Shown here in pieces: positions 41,494 to 51,689 of a DNA stretch of 64,000 nucleotides; positions within the stretch are counted from its first letter, which is position 1; each line of letters starts with the position of its first letter. The notes below the pieces were generated by a model, which was not told the origin of the DNA, ran no database searches, and saw nothing but the letters and a program-made list of their open reading frames with translations. This DNA is from Thiobacillus sp. (GTDB lineage: Bacteria > Pseudomonadota > Gammaproteobacteria > Burkholderiales > Thiobacillaceae), in assembly GCA_030692355.1 (NCBI GenBank), contig JAUYCF010000089.1, positions 1 to 64,000 on the forward strand, in the 5' to 3' direction. A program made the position numbers and the translations under genes.

Positions 41494-44232
41494 TCAGCCC
41501 AGCCGCGCGTGCTGTGCTTCCAGCTTCTGCAGCATGGCGGCGAAGTCGGCCAGTCGCGCCTGCTCCTGCTGCACGACGGCGGCAGGGGCGCGGTCGACGA
41601 AGCTGGCATTGGCCAACTTGCCCTGTGCCTTGGCGATTTCGCCCTGGATGCGGGCGATTTCCTTGGCGAGGCGGGCGCGTTCTTCGTCCTTGTTGATTGC
41701 GACCACCAGCATCATCCGCATGTCGCCAACCAGGGCCACCGGGGCATCGGCTTCCGGCAACTCAGGCACGGCGCTGACTTCGCTGAGTTTTCCGAGTGCA
41801 ACGATGTAGGGCGCCAGTGCGTTGATCACGGCGGCATCGCCCTCGATCACCAGTGGCACGCGTTGTGCGGGCGACAAATTCATTTCGCCGCGCAAGGTGC
41901 GGCAGGCGTTGACCAGCTCCTTCAGCAACTGGATTCGCGCGACGCTGTCGGGGTGGCGTTGCGCTTCGTCGATCTGCGGGTAGGCGGCGAGCATGATGCT
42001 GTCGCCGGAGACGCCGGCGAGCGGCGCCACCTTCTGCCACAGCTCCTCGGTGATGAAGGGGATGATGGGGTGGGCGAGGCGCAGCGTGCTTTCCAGCACG
42101 CTGGCCAGGGTGCGGCGAGTGGCCCGCTGCTGTTCGGGCGTGCCGTTGTTGAGCTGCACCTTGGCGAGTTCCAGATACCAGTCGCAGTATTCGTCCCACA
42201 CGAATTCGTAGACTGCGCGCGCGGCCTGGTCGAAGCGGTACGCGTTGAATGCTGCGTGCACTTCGCCGACGGCCTGCTGCAGGCGGGCGGTGATCCAGCG
42301 GTCGGCGTCGGAGAATTCCATCGGCTGGCTGGCATCCTGCCCGCAGTCGTGGCCTTCCAGGTTCATCAGCGCGAAGCGGGTGGCGTTCCACAATTTATTG
42401 CAGAAGTTGCGGTAGCCTTCGGCACGCTGCAGGTCGAATTTGATGTCGCGGCCGTGCGTGGCCAAACTCGCGAAGGTGAAGCGCAGCGCATCGGTTCCGA
42501 ATGCGGCGATGCCGTCGGGGAATTCCTTGCGGGTGCGCTTCTCAATGCTGGTGGCCTGCTTGGGGTTCATCAGCCCAGTGGTGCGCTTGGCAACCAGTTC
42601 GTCGACCGCGATGCCGTCGATGAGGTCGATCGGATCGAGCACGTTGCCCTTCGACTTGCTCATCTTCTGGCCTTCGGAGTCACGCACCAGACCCGTGACG
42701 TAGACTTCGCGGAACGGCACTTTGCCGGTGAGGTGCAGCGACATCATCACCATGCGCGCAACCCAGAAGAAGATGATGTCGAAGCCGGTGACCAGCACCG
42801 AGGTCGGCAGGAAGCGTTCGAGTTCCTTTGTCTGTTCTGGCCAGCCGAGGGTGGAAAACGGCCACAGCGCGCTGGAAAACCAGGTATCGAGGACGTCGTT
42901 GTCCTGCGTCAGCTCGCGGCCGCCGGCCTGCTTCCTGGCTTCTTCTTCCGTGTAGGCGACGTAGAAATTGCCGTCGGCGTCGTACCACGCGGGGATGCGG
43001 TGGCCCCACCACAGCTGGCGCGACACGCACCAGTCCTGGATGTTTTCCAGCCACTGGCGATAGGTGGTGGTCCAGTTTTCCGGCACGAATTTCAGCTCGC
43101 CCGAATCGACTGCGGCCAAGCCCTGTTTGGCGAGGCCTTCCATGCTCATGAACCACTGGTCGGTGAGCATCGGCTCGATCGCCGCGTGGGTGCGGTCGCC
43201 GCGCGGGATCATCAGCTTGTGTGGCTTGGCCGAGACCAGCAGGCCTTTTTCCTGCAGCGCGTCGAGCAGTTTCTGGCGCGCGTCGTAGCGGTCGAGCCCC
43301 TGGTATTCGGTGGGGCACAGCTCGTTCATTTTGGCGTCGAGCGTCAGCACGCTGATCGCCACCAGCTGGTGACGCTGGCCGACCTGCCAGTCATTGAAGT
43401 CGTGTGCCGGGGTGATCTTGACCACCCCGGTGCCGAATTCGCGGTCGACATAGTCGTCGGCGATGATGGGGATGCTGCGCTCGGCGATCGGCAGGCGCAC
43501 CTGCTTGCCGATGAGATGCTTGTAGCGCTCGTCTTCCGGATGCACCGCGACGGCGCTGTCGCCGAGCAGGGTCTCCGGGCGGGTGGTGGCGACGGTCAAA
43601 AATCCTGAGCCGTCTTCAAGCGGATAGTTGATATCCCACATGAAGCCGTCTTCCTCCGTGCTCACCACTTCGAGGTCGGACACCGCCGTACCGAGCACCG
43701 GGTCCCAGTTCACCAGCCGCTTGCCGCGGTAGATCAGCCCCTCGCGGTAGAGCCTCACGAACACCTCGGTGACCGCCTTCGACAGGCCCTCGTCCATGGT
43801 GAAGCGCTCGCGGCTCCAGTCCGGGCTGGTGCCCAGCCGGCGCATCTGCTGGGTGATGGTGGATCCGGAGTGTTCCTTCCACGCCCACACCTTTTCGAGA
43901 AACTTCTCGCGGCCGAGGCCGTGTCGGGAGATGCCCTGCGCGTCGAGCTGGCGTTCCACCACGATCTGGGTGGCGATGCCGGCGTGGTCAGTGCCGGGCT
44001 GCCACAGCGTGTTGTCGCCCGCCATGCGGTGATAGCGGGTGAGGGCGTCCATCAGGGTGTGCTGGAAGGCATGCCCCATGTGCAGCGTGCCGGTGACATT
44101 GGGCGGCGGCAGCATGATGCAGTAGGCGGGCGCGTCGGTCGCATCCCCAGCCTTGAAGTAGCCGGCGCTTTCCCACTGGGCGTACCAGCGTTTTTCGATG
44201 TCAGCCGGTTCGAAGGATTTGGCGAGTTCCAT
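41494..44232 (-). CDS. valS: Valyl-tRNA synthetase
   Basis: Charges tRNA-Val and edits misactivated threonine. The 912-residue class I synthetase has [20 protein letters not shown] (HIGH variant), the editing domain around [33 protein letters not shown] (KMSKS) and a C-terminal coiled coil ([25 protein letters not shown]) that contacts tRNA. The ATG at 44232 is 29 bases after a hairpin with a T run. Confidence 0.98.
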   Translation of the reverse strand: MELAKSFEPADIEKRWYAQWESAGYFKAGDATDAPAYCIMLPPPNVTGTLHMGHAFQHTLMDALTRYHRMAGDNTLWQPGTDHAGIATQIVVERQLDAQGISRHGLGREKFLEKVWAWKEHSGSTITQQMRRLGTSPDWSRERFTMDEGLSKAVTEVFVRLYREGLIYRGKRLVNWDPVLGTAVSDLEVVSTEEDGFMWDINYPLEDGSGFLTVATTRPETLLGDSAVAVHPEDERYKHLIGKQVRLPIAERSIPIIADDYVDREFGTGVVKITPAHDFNDWQVGQRHQLVAISVLTLDAKMNELCPTEYQGLDRYDARQKLLDALQEKGLLVSAKPHKLMIPRGDRTHAAIEPMLTDQWFMSMEGLAKQGLAAVDSGELKFVPENWTTTYRQWLENIQDWCVSRQLWWGHRIPAWYDADGNFYVAYTEEEARKQAGGRELTQDNDVLDTWFSSALWPFSTLGWPEQTKELERFLPTSVLVTGFDIIFFWVARMVMMSLHLTGKVPFREVYVTGLVRDSEGQKMSKSKGNVLDPIDLIDGIAVDELVAKRTTGLMNPKQATSIEKRTRKEFPDGIAAFGTDALRFTFASLATHGRDIKFDLQRAEGYRNFCNKLWNATRFALMNLEGHDCGQDASQPMEFSDADRWITARLQQAVGEVHAAFNAYRFDQAARAVYEFVWDEYCDWYLELAKVQLNNGTPEQQRATRRTLASVLESTLRLAHPIIPFITEELWQKVAPLAGVSGDSIMLAAYPQIDEAQRHPDSVARIQLLKELVNACRTLRGEMNLSPAQRVPLVIEGDAAVINALAPYIVALGKLSEVSAVPELPEADAPVALVGDMRMMLVVAINKDEERARLAKEIARIQGEIAKAQGKLANASFVDRAPAAVVQQEQARLADFAAMLQKLEAQHARLG

Positions 44233-44260
44233 GGCGTGCGCGCAAAGGCGGCATTATCCC

Positions 44261-44282
44261 AAAAAACCCTGGGACACGTCCC
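44261..44282 (-). terminator. Hairpin with T run just upstream of valS
   Basis: On the minus strand GGGAC-GT-GTCCC is followed by AGGGTTTTTTGGG. It lies in the 116-base gap between the 159-residue ORF and valS and may end the pepA-holC transcript. Degenerate 21-base units (GGTTTTCAGGCGGTGTCC / GGTTTTTGGGACGTGTCC) precede it. Confidence 0.5.
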
Positions 44283-44348
44283 AAAAACCTTTGGACACCG
44301 CCTGAAAACCTTAAGCCCCGTTTTGAAAAACGATGCCGAAACGCAGTT

Positions 44349-44828
44349 TCAGCTTGACGGGTCGCGCGGTTGCCTGAGTTTTTCGGCGATGGCCTCGCGC
44401 ACGATTTCCCGCACGTTGACATCAAGCTGGGAGAGCAGTGTGGCTACGGTCTGGTCGAGGTTCTTGCGCAGTTCGGCGGCGACCTGCCTTTCCATCACTT
44501 CGGACAATCTGGGTGCCAGTTCGCTCATCAACTGCTCGGCCAGGGTGTCGCTGACGATGGAAGAGGGCGCCTCGGCTAGGGGCGCTACGGGTTCGGCGGA
44601 CTGCGCAGCCGGGGGACGCGCTGCGGTCGCAGGCGCGGACGCGACCGGGGGCGTGCCGCGCTCGATCACATCGGTCAGCACCGGCAGCCAGGCGTCGGCT
44701 GGCGGCATGTGCCGGGGGGCTTCGGGAGCCGTTGCGGAGCCGGACGATGCGTCCGTGTCGGCATCGTTGCCGCCGCGATGCTTTTTCAGCAGCGCATCCA
44801 TCTTGCTTAACAGGGGGCTCTCGCTCAT
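44349..44828 (-). CDS. Hypothetical protein downstream of holC
   Basis: A 159-residue protein: MSESPLLSKMDALLKKHRGG, then an Ala/Pro-rich, presumably disordered middle, then an amphipathic helical C-terminus (LAEQLMSELAPRLSEVMERQVAAELRKNLDQTVATLLSQLDVNVREIVREAIAEKLRQP). No known domain is recognised. The short basic N-terminal helix and long C-terminal helices suggest an adaptor or oligomerising protein. ATG 44828 is used rather than GTG 44837. It lies ten bases after holC. Confidence 0.75.
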   Translation of the reverse strand: MSESPLLSKMDALLKKHRGGNDADTDASSGSATAPEAPRHMPPADAWLPVLTDVIERGTPPVASAPATAARPPAAQSAEPVAPLAEAPSSIVSDTLAEQLMSELAPRLSEVMERQVAAELRKNLDQTVATLLSQLDVNVREIVREAIAEKLRQPRDPSS

Positions 44829-44837
44829 CGATGTCAC

Positions 44838-45263
44838 CTAGCCAGGTTGACGCAGATCGTGCGATTGCAGGGCGTAGCCGCGCGCCTTGTAAAAGCGCCA
44901 GCGCTCGCGTCCTTGTTCGACGCCGGCTTCATCCGGGCCGACGATCTCGACCAGACGCTCGAAGCGGGCAAAGGCGGGCGGCTGTTCGGTGTGCAGGTTG
45001 ATCATCACGTCGGCGCTGCGCAGGGCATTGGTGTCGGTTCCGATCAGTACCGGCGTTTCGCCGGCCAGCGGGTCGGTGTCGCGACAGTGCGGCACGAAGC
45101 CCGGCGCGGGCGTCGTCCACAGCAGGCGGTCGATGGCGTCGGCCACCGCCGCGTCCGGCGCGTAAATCATCACCTGCCTGCCCTGGCTGTGCGCCTTGGC
45201 GGCGATGCGGCGGGCGACATCGAGCGGGTCGTCGGCGAAGGTGTAAAACAGGATTTCGGTCAC
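44838..45263 (-). CDS. holC: DNA polymerase III chi subunit
   Basis: A 141-residue clamp-loader accessory protein linking DNA polymerase III to single-strand binding protein. MTEILFYTFADDPLDVARRIAAKAHSQGRQVMIYAPDAAVADAIDRLLWTTPAPGFVPHC and LIGTDTNALRSADVMINL are the HolC pattern. It lies 10 bases after pepA, the usual pepA-holC order. Confidence 0.95.
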   Translation of the reverse strand: MTEILFYTFADDPLDVARRIAAKAHSQGRQVMIYAPDAAVADAIDRLLWTTPAPGFVPHCRDTDPLAGETPVLIGTDTNALRSADVMINLHTEQPPAFARFERLVEIVGPDEAGVEQGRERWRFYKARGYALQSHDLRQPG

Positions 45264-45273
45264 GTCCGCCGGA

Positions 45274-46788
45274 TTATTTCTGTGCGCGGTTCAGCAGAAA
45301 ATGTACCAGCAGCGAGACCGGGCGTCCGGTCGAGCCTTTCTTCTCGCGGCCGCCCTTCCAGGCGGTGCCGGCGATGTCCAGATGCGCCCAGTGGTATTTC
45401 CTGGCGAAGCGCGACAGGAAGCAGGCGGCGGTGATCGAACCGGCCGGGCGGCCGCCGATATTGGCCATGTCGGCGAGGCTGCTCTTTAGCTGCTCCTGGT
45501 AGTCCTCCCATAGCGGCATGCGCCAGACGCGGTCCCACGCATGGTCGGCGGCGTGCTCGATCTCGCGCGCCAGCGGGTCGTGGTTGCTGAAGAGCGCGCT
45601 GGGGTGGGCGCCCAGCGCGATCACGCAGGCGCCGGTGAGGGTGGCCAGGTCGATCACCGCATCGGGTTCGAAGCGCTCGGCGTAGGTCAGCGCGTCGCAC
45701 AGGATCAGGCGGCCTTCGGCATCGGTGTTGAGGATTTCGATGGTTTGGCCGGACATCGAGGTCACGATATCGCCCGGCTTGTTGGCGTTCGCATCCGGCA
45801 TGTTCTCGCAGGCCGGGATGAGGCCGACGACGTTGAGCGCCAGCCCCAGTTCGCCGATGGCGCGGAAGACGCCGATGACCGCGCCGCCGCCGCTCATGTC
45901 GTAGTTCATCTCGTCCATTTCGGCGGGCGGCTTGAGCGAAATGCCGCCGGCGTCGAAGGTGACCGCCTTGCCGACCAGCACCACGGGTTTGTCGTCTTTT
46001 TTGCCGCCCTCGTGCTTCAGCACGATGAAGCGCGGCGGCTTGTCGCTGCCCTTGCCAACCGACAGGAATGAACCCATGCCGAGCTTCTCGCAGGCCGCGT
46101 AATCGAGGATCTCGCAGCCGAAGCCGTGGGACTTGGCCAGCTTTTTCGCCTCGTTGGCCAGGTATTCGGGGGTGCAGATGTTGGACGGCGTGTTGCCCAG
46201 ATCCTTGGCAAGGTCGATGCCGCGGGCGATGGCCAGGCCGTGCGCGAGGCCGGTGTCGCCGAATTTGAGCTCGCCGCGCCGCGACACGGCGAAGGTGATG
46301 CGCTTCAAGGGGCGGCGCGCCTCGTCCGGCTTGCTCTTCATGCGGTCGAAACGGTACAGCGCGTCGTGCGCGCTGATCACCGCCTGCTCGATGTTCCAGG
46401 TCACGTCGCGCTTCTTCACCGGGATTTCGGAAAGCGTGATGGCCGCTTCCATCGAGCCGGTGTCGCGCAGGGTCCTGACGGCGCAGGCGATGGCGTCGCG
46501 GTAGGCTTTTTCGTGGAAGTCGCGCTCCTTGCCGAGGCCGACCAGCAGCACGCGGTCGGCCAGAATGTTGGGCACCCTGTGCAGCAGCAGCGTGCTGCCG
46601 GCCTTGCCTTCCATGTCGCCGCCGCGCAGGATCTCCGACAGATAACCGTCGCTGGCGCGGTCGATGTCGATGGCAGGCCCGGACAGCTTGCGGCTTTCGA
46701 AGACGCCGACGACGACGCAGGCGCTGCGCTGCTTTTCGGGGGCGCCGCTTTTTATGCTAAATTCGAGTTCGATTTCCCGGTTTTTCAT
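45274..46788 (-). CDS. pepA: Leucyl aminopeptidase (PepA)
   Basis: Hexameric di-metal aminopeptidase of family M17. Metal ligands lie in VLVGKAVTFDAGGISLKPP, MSGGGAVIGVFRAI and NTDAEGRLILCDALTYAE, the last being the M17 signature. It has 504 residues; the ATG at 46788 (MKNREIELEFSIKSG) is used since the track's start is a TTG. PepA homologues can also bind DNA. Divergent from lptF. Confidence 0.97.
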   Translation of the reverse strand: MKNREIELEFSIKSGAPEKQRSACVVVGVFESRKLSGPAIDIDRASDGYLSEILRGGDMEGKAGSTLLLHRVPNILADRVLLVGLGKERDFHEKAYRDAIACAVRTLRDTGSMEAAITLSEIPVKKRDVTWNIEQAVISAHDALYRFDRMKSKPDEARRPLKRITFAVSRRGELKFGDTGLAHGLAIARGIDLAKDLGNTPSNICTPEYLANEAKKLAKSHGFGCEILDYAACEKLGMGSFLSVGKGSDKPPRFIVLKHEGGKKDDKPVVLVGKAVTFDAGGISLKPPAEMDEMNYDMSGGGAVIGVFRAIGELGLALNVVGLIPACENMPDANANKPGDIVTSMSGQTIEILNTDAEGRLILCDALTYAERFEPDAVIDLATLTGACVIALGAHPSALFSNHDPLAREIEHAADHAWDRVWRMPLWEDYQEQLKSSLADMANIGGRPAGSITAACFLSRFARKYHWAHLDIAGTAWKGGREKKGSTGRPVSLLVHFLLNRAQK

Positions 46789-46917
46789 GTCTGTGCTCAA
46801 AAAAATACAATTTGCCGATGCGCCGATGGCCGGCGTTGCCGATTCGGCGATTATTGGCGCAGGCGCGGCTGCTTGTCAAAACCCGCGCGTGCCGCACGCC
46901 TTCACCCCGACGCTTTC

Positions 46918-47997
46918 ATGCTGTACCGCCGCGCACTGACCCGCGAGATGGGCCTCACCACCGGCGCCGTACTGACGGTGCTGGTGGCGATTGCATTGGT
47001 GGTGCTGTTTATCCGCCTGCTCGGCGACGTGGCACGCGGCGAACTCGCCAACGAGGCGGTGTTCGTCTTTCTCGGCTTCTCGCTGCTGTATTTTCTGCCG
47101 GTTTTGATGACGATTGCGCTGTTTGCGGGCGTGTTGCTGCCCTTGTCGCGCATGTGGCGCGACAGCGAAATGGTGATCTGGTTCAACGCCGGTCTGTCGC
47201 TCACCCAATGGATGCGGCCGGTGCTGATTTTCGCGGTGCCGTTTTCACTGGTGATCCTGTTGCTGACGCTGGTGCTCAATCCGTGGGTGCAAACCAAGAA
47301 AAGCGAATATGGCCAGGAACTGAAGAGCCGCAGCGAAAGCGCGCTGATCGCCCCCGGCCTGTTCGCCGAATCCAGCGCCGGCCAGCGCGTCTATTACGTC
47401 GAGTCGCTCAACCCGCTGACCGGCATCGTGCGCAACGTCTTCATGCAGTCGCGCATCGACGGCCAGCTCGGCCTGGTGGTCGCGCGCGAAGGCGATTACA
47501 CCCAGCTGCCGGACGGCTCGCGCTACCTGGTGTTCAAGGAAGGTCGCCGTTACGAAGGCACGCCCGGTCAGCTCGATTACCGCGTCGTGCGGTTCGAGCG
47601 CTACTGGATGCGGCTCGATCCGGTCGCCGTGGGCGCCAGGGCCACCAGCATCCGCCAGATGTCGGTGGCCGAACTGCTGGCGGATGCCACCCCCCCGGCG
47701 CGCGCCCAGTTGCTGTGGCGGCTGGGAGTGCCGCTTTCCGCGCTGATTCTCGCCGTGATGGCGATTCCGCTCAGCTTCGTCAACACGCGGGCGCGTCGCT
47801 CCTGGGGGCTGGTGATCGCGCTGCTGCTGTATTTCGTCTACAACAACCTGCTGTCGCTGTCGCAGGCCTGGGTGGCGCAGGACAAGCTGAATCCCCTGGT
47901 CGGGATGTGGGCGTCGCATCTGCTGATGCTGTTCGCTGTAGTCGTTCTGTTTTACCGGCGCTCGCGCCAGCATGCCCCGCGCCGGAGGCGACCGTGA
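46918..47997 (+). CDS. lptF: LPS export ABC transporter permease LptF
   Basis: Inner-membrane subunit of the LptB2FGC machine that pulls lipopolysaccharide from the membrane. MLYRRALTREMGLTTGAVLTVLVAIALVVLFIRLLG starts 359 residues with three helices, a periplasmic beta-jellyroll (APGLFAESSAGQRVYYVESLNPLTGIVRNVFMQ) and three C-terminal helices. It overlaps lptG by four bases (GTGA). Confidence 0.97.
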   Translation: MLYRRALTREMGLTTGAVLTVLVAIALVVLFIRLLGDVARGELANEAVFVFLGFSLLYFLPVLMTIALFAGVLLPLSRMWRDSEMVIWFNAGLSLTQWMRPVLIFAVPFSLVILLLTLVLNPWVQTKKSEYGQELKSRSESALIAPGLFAESSAGQRVYYVESLNPLTGIVRNVFMQSRIDGQLGLVVAREGDYTQLPDGSRYLVFKEGRRYEGTPGQLDYRVVRFERYWMRLDPVAVGARATSIRQMSVAELLADATPPARAQLLWRLGVPLSALILAVMAIPLSFVNTRARRSWGLVIALLLYFVYNNLLSLSQAWVAQDKLNPLVGMWASHLLMLFAVVVLFYRRSRQHAPRRRRP

Positions 47998-49070
47998 GTC
48001 TGCTGGCGCGCTATCTGGCGGGGCAGGTGCTGATGGCATCGGGATTCGTCCTGCTGGCGCTGGTGGTGCTGTTTGCGTTTTTTGACGTGATGCAGGAGCT
48101 CGGCAACCTGGGCCGCAACAACTATGGGCTGGGGCAGGCCGCCGTCGTGGTGTCGCTCAGCGTTCCCGGGCATCTGTATGAAATCCTGCCGGTGGCGGCA
48201 CTGATCGGTACGCTGTTCGCGCTGTCGCGCCTGGTGGGTAATTCGGAATACGCGGTGATGCGTGTATCGGGCCTCTCCAACTGGCGGGTGGCGGGATATT
48301 TCGCGGTCATCGGGACGTTGCTGTCGCTGCTGGTGCTGGTGCTCGGCGAATACGTGGCGCCATGGTCGGAGCAGGCGGCGCAGCGCTACAAGCTGTCGGC
48401 CACCCGCTCGGTGGTCGCGCAGCAATTCCGCTCCGGGCTGTGGGTCAAGGACGGCAGTGCCTTTATCAATGTGCGCGAAGTGATGCCCGACAACACGCTG
48501 CGCGGCATCGAGATTTACGGCTTCGACGCTGAAGGCCAGCTGGGCTGGATCCGCGCCGCCGAGCAGGCCGGCTGGCGCGGCAATCAACAGGCCTGGGATC
48601 TGCGGCAGGTGGTGGAAACGCGGTTTGATGCGGACGGCATTCGCGCCGAACGTCGCGCCAGCCAGGAATGGCAGTCGGTGCTCACACCCGATATCCTTGG
48701 CGTGCTGCTGGTCGCACCGGAAAAAATGTCGGCGCGCACCCTCTGGCGCTACATCGCGCACCTCAAGCAAAACAACCAGAAAGCGACGCGTTACGAACTT
48801 GCGCTGTGGTCGAAATTCTTCAGTCCCTTCGTCATCCCGATCATGATGCTGGTTGCCATGCCGTTCGCCATCCGGGGGCCGCGCTCGGGCGGCACCAGCG
48901 GCATGATTTTCCTCGGTATTCTGGCTGGCCTCGGCTTCCATCTGCTGAGCCGGCTGTTCGGCCACCTGGGCCTGCTGAACAATTGGCCGGCCGTGGCGGT
49001 ATCGGTGCTGCCGCTGCTGATTTTCCTGGTCATCGCGCTGGCAGGCATTCGCTGGGTGGACCGGCGCTGA
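47994..49070 (+). CDS. lptG: LPS export ABC transporter permease LptG
   Basis: Partner of LptF, 358 residues, GTG start at 47994. VSLLARYLAGQVLMASGFVLLALVVLFAFFDVMQELGNLGRNNYGLG and LPVAALIGTLFALSRLVGNSEYAVMRVSGLSNW are characteristic; the coupling helix region that touches LptB is in the latter. The periplasmic jellyroll and three C-terminal helices follow. Confidence 0.97.
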   Translation: MSLLARYLAGQVLMASGFVLLALVVLFAFFDVMQELGNLGRNNYGLGQAAVVVSLSVPGHLYEILPVAALIGTLFALSRLVGNSEYAVMRVSGLSNWRVAGYFAVIGTLLSLLVLVLGEYVAPWSEQAAQRYKLSATRSVVAQQFRSGLWVKDGSAFINVREVMPDNTLRGIEIYGFDAEGQLGWIRAAEQAGWRGNQQAWDLRQVVETRFDADGIRAERRASQEWQSVLTPDILGVLLVAPEKMSARTLWRYIAHLKQNNQKATRYELALWSKFFSPFVIPIMMLVAMPFAIRGPRSGGTSGMIFLGILAGLGFHLLSRLFGHLGLLNNWPAVAVSVLPLLIFLVIALAGIRWVDRR

Positions 49071-49095
49071 GCCGATTGCCGCGGTCCCCGAAAAT

Positions 49096-49605
49096 TCACA
49101 AACCCAGCGTCGTCGCGGATACGCTGGCCTGCGAACGCTGCCACATGCCCTCGAAATTCTGATTCAACCGCACCGCATTGCGCGCGTCATCGAGGTGGAG
49201 CGTGCCACGCACCGCAGCCTTGTCGGCGCGCAGCGCCACGCCCTGGCGGTCGGCGAGCACAAACGCCTCATCGGGACGCGGCGCATCGGGGTCGGCCTGG
49301 CGAATTTCGAGGACGTGGCCGAAGTTGCGCACCAGTTGCATCAGGTGGGGATGCCTGCGTGCCACGAGGCTGATGTCGTCGAGCAGCAGCTCGATTCGCC
49401 GCCCGCCGCCGGCGACGCACAACGCGCGCAGGCTCGCGTGGCGCGGCGCATGGTCGAGTTCCAGCAGGCCCAGGTCGTGGTCGTATAAACGCAGCTGGCG
49501 ATGCGTGCCGGCCAGCAAGGCGTCGAATGCGGCACGGAATTCGGCGGGGGTTTCAAAAGTGCTCGTGGACTGGTTTGGGGACACGTCGGTTTCCTGGGTT
49601 GTCAC
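49096..49605 (-). CDS. Conserved hypothetical protein, PLD-like fold suspected
   Basis: A 169-residue soluble protein: MTTQETDVSPNQSTSTFETPAEFRAAFDALLAGTHRQLRLYDHDLGLLELDHAPRHASLRALCVAGG... It contains no HKD motif, but the pattern RQLRLYDHDLGLLEL...LDDISLVARRHPHLMQLVRNFGHVLEIRQ resembles the first half of phospholipase D-like domains, likely non-catalytic. Convergent with lptG, 25 bases apart. Function unknown. Confidence 0.8.
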   Translation of the reverse strand: MTTQETDVSPNQSTSTFETPAEFRAAFDALLAGTHRQLRLYDHDLGLLELDHAPRHASLRALCVAGGGRRIELLLDDISLVARRHPHLMQLVRNFGHVLEIRQADPDAPRPDEAFVLADRQGVALRADKAAVRGTLHLDDARNAVRLNQNFEGMWQRSQASVSATTLGL

Positions 49606-49688
49606 CTTTAGGAAATAATTATAACGATACGAGACGAGCGGGTGCGCCCTGTTAAAATGCTGCCGAAAAATAGAGGATAGCGTTTCGC

Positions 49689-50153
49689 ATGTTGAAAGCA
49701 GGAGATCGCGCGCCGGGTTTTTCCAATCCCGACGCGGACATGAATATCATCGAATCGTCCCAGTTCCGGGGGAAGAACCTCGTGCTGTTTTTTTACGTGC
49801 GCGATGACACGCCGGGCTGCACCGCCGAGGCGATCGAGTTTTCCGAACTGGAAAACGACTTCGCCAAACGGGGCGCCAGTGTGCTCGGGGTGTCGCGCGA
49901 CGACTGCATCAAGCATGGCGAGTTTCGCGACAAGCACGGCATCGGCGTGCGCCTGCTGGCCGACAAGGAACACGCGACCAGTGAGGCTTATGGCGTGCTG
50001 CAGGACAAGGAAGTGGACGGCGTCATGCGCCGGAGCGCGGTGCGTGCCACTTTCATCATCGACAAACAGGGCGTCATTCGTCACGCCCTGTACGGCGTTC
50101 CCAGCCGCGGTCACGCGGCGGAAGTGCTTCAACTTGTAAAGGACCTCAATTGA
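49689..50153 (+). CDS. bcp: Peroxiredoxin, Bcp/PrxQ family
   Basis: A 154-residue thiol peroxidase reducing hydroperoxides with thioredoxin. The peroxidatic cysteine is in VRDDTPGCTAEAIEFSELE (about residue 44). The usual PrxQ resolving cysteine five residues later is Ile here; another cysteine occurs at about residue 73 (SRDDCIKHGEF). A TAAAAT box at 49653 may be its -10. The stop overlaps the slyD TTG start (TTGA). Confidence 0.95.
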   Translation: MLKAGDRAPGFSNPDADMNIIESSQFRGKNLVLFFYVRDDTPGCTAEAIEFSELENDFAKRGASVLGVSRDDCIKHGEFRDKHGIGVRLLADKEHATSEAYGVLQDKEVDGVMRRSAVRATFIIDKQGVIRHALYGVPSRGHAAEVLQLVKDLN

Positions 50154-50632
50154 TTATCAGCAAAGACACCGTCGTCACCCTTACCTACATCGTCCGTGAC
50201 CTGGAAGGCAAGCTGCTGGAGGAAAGCGACGAGCCCGTCAGCTATCTGCACGGCGGCTATGACAATATCTTTCCGTTGGTGGAAGAGGCGCTGGAAGGCA
50301 AGGCCGCGGGCGATACGGCCGACCTCAAACTGCAGCCCGCCGATGCTTTCGGCGAGTACGAAGATGAGCTGGTGCGGCTGGAGCCGCGCGAGGGTTTCCC
50401 CGATGACATCGAGGTCGGCATGCAGTTCGTTGGATCGCCGGTCGACGGCAGCCAGGAAATGCTCTACACCGTGACCGACATTGCCGAAGACAAGGTGGTG
50501 GTTGACGGCAATCACCCCTACGCCGGGCAGGCGGTGCATTTCCGGTGCGTGGTGTCCGACGTGCGTGCGGCGACGCCGGACGAGATCCAGCATCGCCATG
50601 CGCACGGCGCCCACGGCCATAACCATCATTGA
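50150..50632 (+). CDS. slyD: SlyD-like FKBP isomerase/chaperone with His-rich tail
   Basis: A 160-residue FKBP with an inserted-in-flap chaperone domain. MIISKDTVVTLTYIVRDLEGKLLEES, SYLHGGYDNIFPLVEEALEGKAAGD and the IF domain (LKLQPADAFGEYEDELVRLEPREGF) match SlyD; the C-terminus RHAHGAHGHNHH binds nickel or other metals. TTG start at 50150 overlaps bcp, showing translational coupling of a peroxidase with a folding helper. Confidence 0.95.
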   Translation: MIISKDTVVTLTYIVRDLEGKLLEESDEPVSYLHGGYDNIFPLVEEALEGKAAGDTADLKLQPADAFGEYEDELVRLEPREGFPDDIEVGMQFVGSPVDGSQEMLYTVTDIAEDKVVVDGNHPYAGQAVHFRCVVSDVRAATPDEIQHRHAHGAHGHNHH

Positions 50633-50720
50633 GCTGCGGCGCCGATCCGGCGGTAAATGGCGCCGGGCTGTTAAAATCCCCGGCTAACCTGTTTTCGTGA
50701 CAGCTTGATGAAGACCATCG

Positions 50721-51689
50721 ATGAAAACCACCTTCCTCGACTTTGAGCAGCCGATCGCCGAGCTCGAAGCCAAGATCGAAGAACTGCGCTTCGTGCAGGA
50801 CGACTCCGCCCTCGATATTTCGGAGGAAATCCGCCGCCTGCAGAAAAAAAGCCAGACACTGACCAAGGATATCTACGCCAAGCTCAACGCCTGGCAGGTG
50901 TCGCAGGTGGCGCGCCATCCGCAACGGCCCTATACGCTCGATTACGTGCAGGGGCTGTTCACCGATTTCGCCGAACTGCACGGCGACCGAGCCTACGCCG
51001 ACGACGCCGCGATTGTCGGCGGCATGGCGCGCTTCAACGGCGAGCCGGTGATGGTGATCGGTCACCAGAAAGGCCGTGACACCAAGGAAAAGATCGTCCG
51101 CAATTTCGGCATGCCGCGTCCGGAAGGCTACCGCAAGGCCTTGCGGCTGATGCGCCTGGCGGAAAAATTCCGGCTGCCGATTTTCACTTTCATCGACACC
51201 CCCGGCGCCTATCCCGGCATCGGCGCCGAGGAGCGCGGGCAGTCCGAGGCGATCGCGCGCAACCTGTATGTGATGGCCGAGTTGCAGACGCCGATCATCT
51301 GCTCCATCGTCGGAGAGGGCGGCTCGGGCGGCGCGCTGGCCATTGGCGTCGGCGATCGCACGATGATCCTGCAATATTCGACCTATTCCGTGATTTCGCC
51401 CGAAGGCTGCGCCTCGATTCTGTGGAAGAGCGCCGACAAGGCTTCGGTTGCCGCCGAAACCCTGGGCATCACCGCCGACCGCCTGAAGGCCAACGGGCTG
51501 GTCGACCGCATCATCGAAGAACCACTGGGTGGTGCGCAGCGCGACTGGGACGCCATGTTCCAGTCGATGCGCCGCGCGCTTACCGACACTCTGGCCGAGT
51601 TGCGCAAGCCGTCACTCGATGCCCTGCTGGCCGCGCGTTACCAGCGCCTGCGGGCATATGGCCGCTTCAAGGAAACCCCTGCCAAATAG
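50721..51689 (+). CDS. accA: Acetyl-CoA carboxylase carboxyltransferase subunit alpha
   Basis: A 322-residue subunit for malonyl-CoA synthesis. [22 protein letters not shown] starts the protein; [22 protein letters not shown] and [39 protein letters not shown] are carboxyltransferase motifs. A TTAAAAT box lies about 45 bases upstream. It overlaps tilS by 32 bases. Confidence 0.97.
   Translation: MKTTFLDFEQPIAELEAKIEELRFVQDDSALDISEEIRRLQKKSQTLTKDIYAKLNAWQVSQVARHPQRPYTLDYVQGLFTDFAELHGDRAYADDAAIVGGMARFNGEPVMVIGHQKGRDTKEKIVRNFGMPRPEGYRKALRLMRLAEKFRLPIFTFIDTPGAYPGIGAEERGQSEAIARNLYVMAELQTPIICSIVGEGGSGGALAIGVGDRTMILQYSTYSVISPEGCASILWKSADKASVAAETLGITADRLKANGLVDRIIEEPLGGAQRDWDAMFQSMRRALTDTLAELRKPSLDALLAARYQRLRAYGRFKETPAK

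Noticed and set aside
41410-43608. 732-residue plus-strand ORF over valS
   Set aside because: Antisense of the valyl-tRNA synthetase; starts in the intron domain V.
44233-44348. T-box riboswitch for valS
   Set aside because: No T-box core sequence or specifier stem is visible and T-boxes are not expected in this group.
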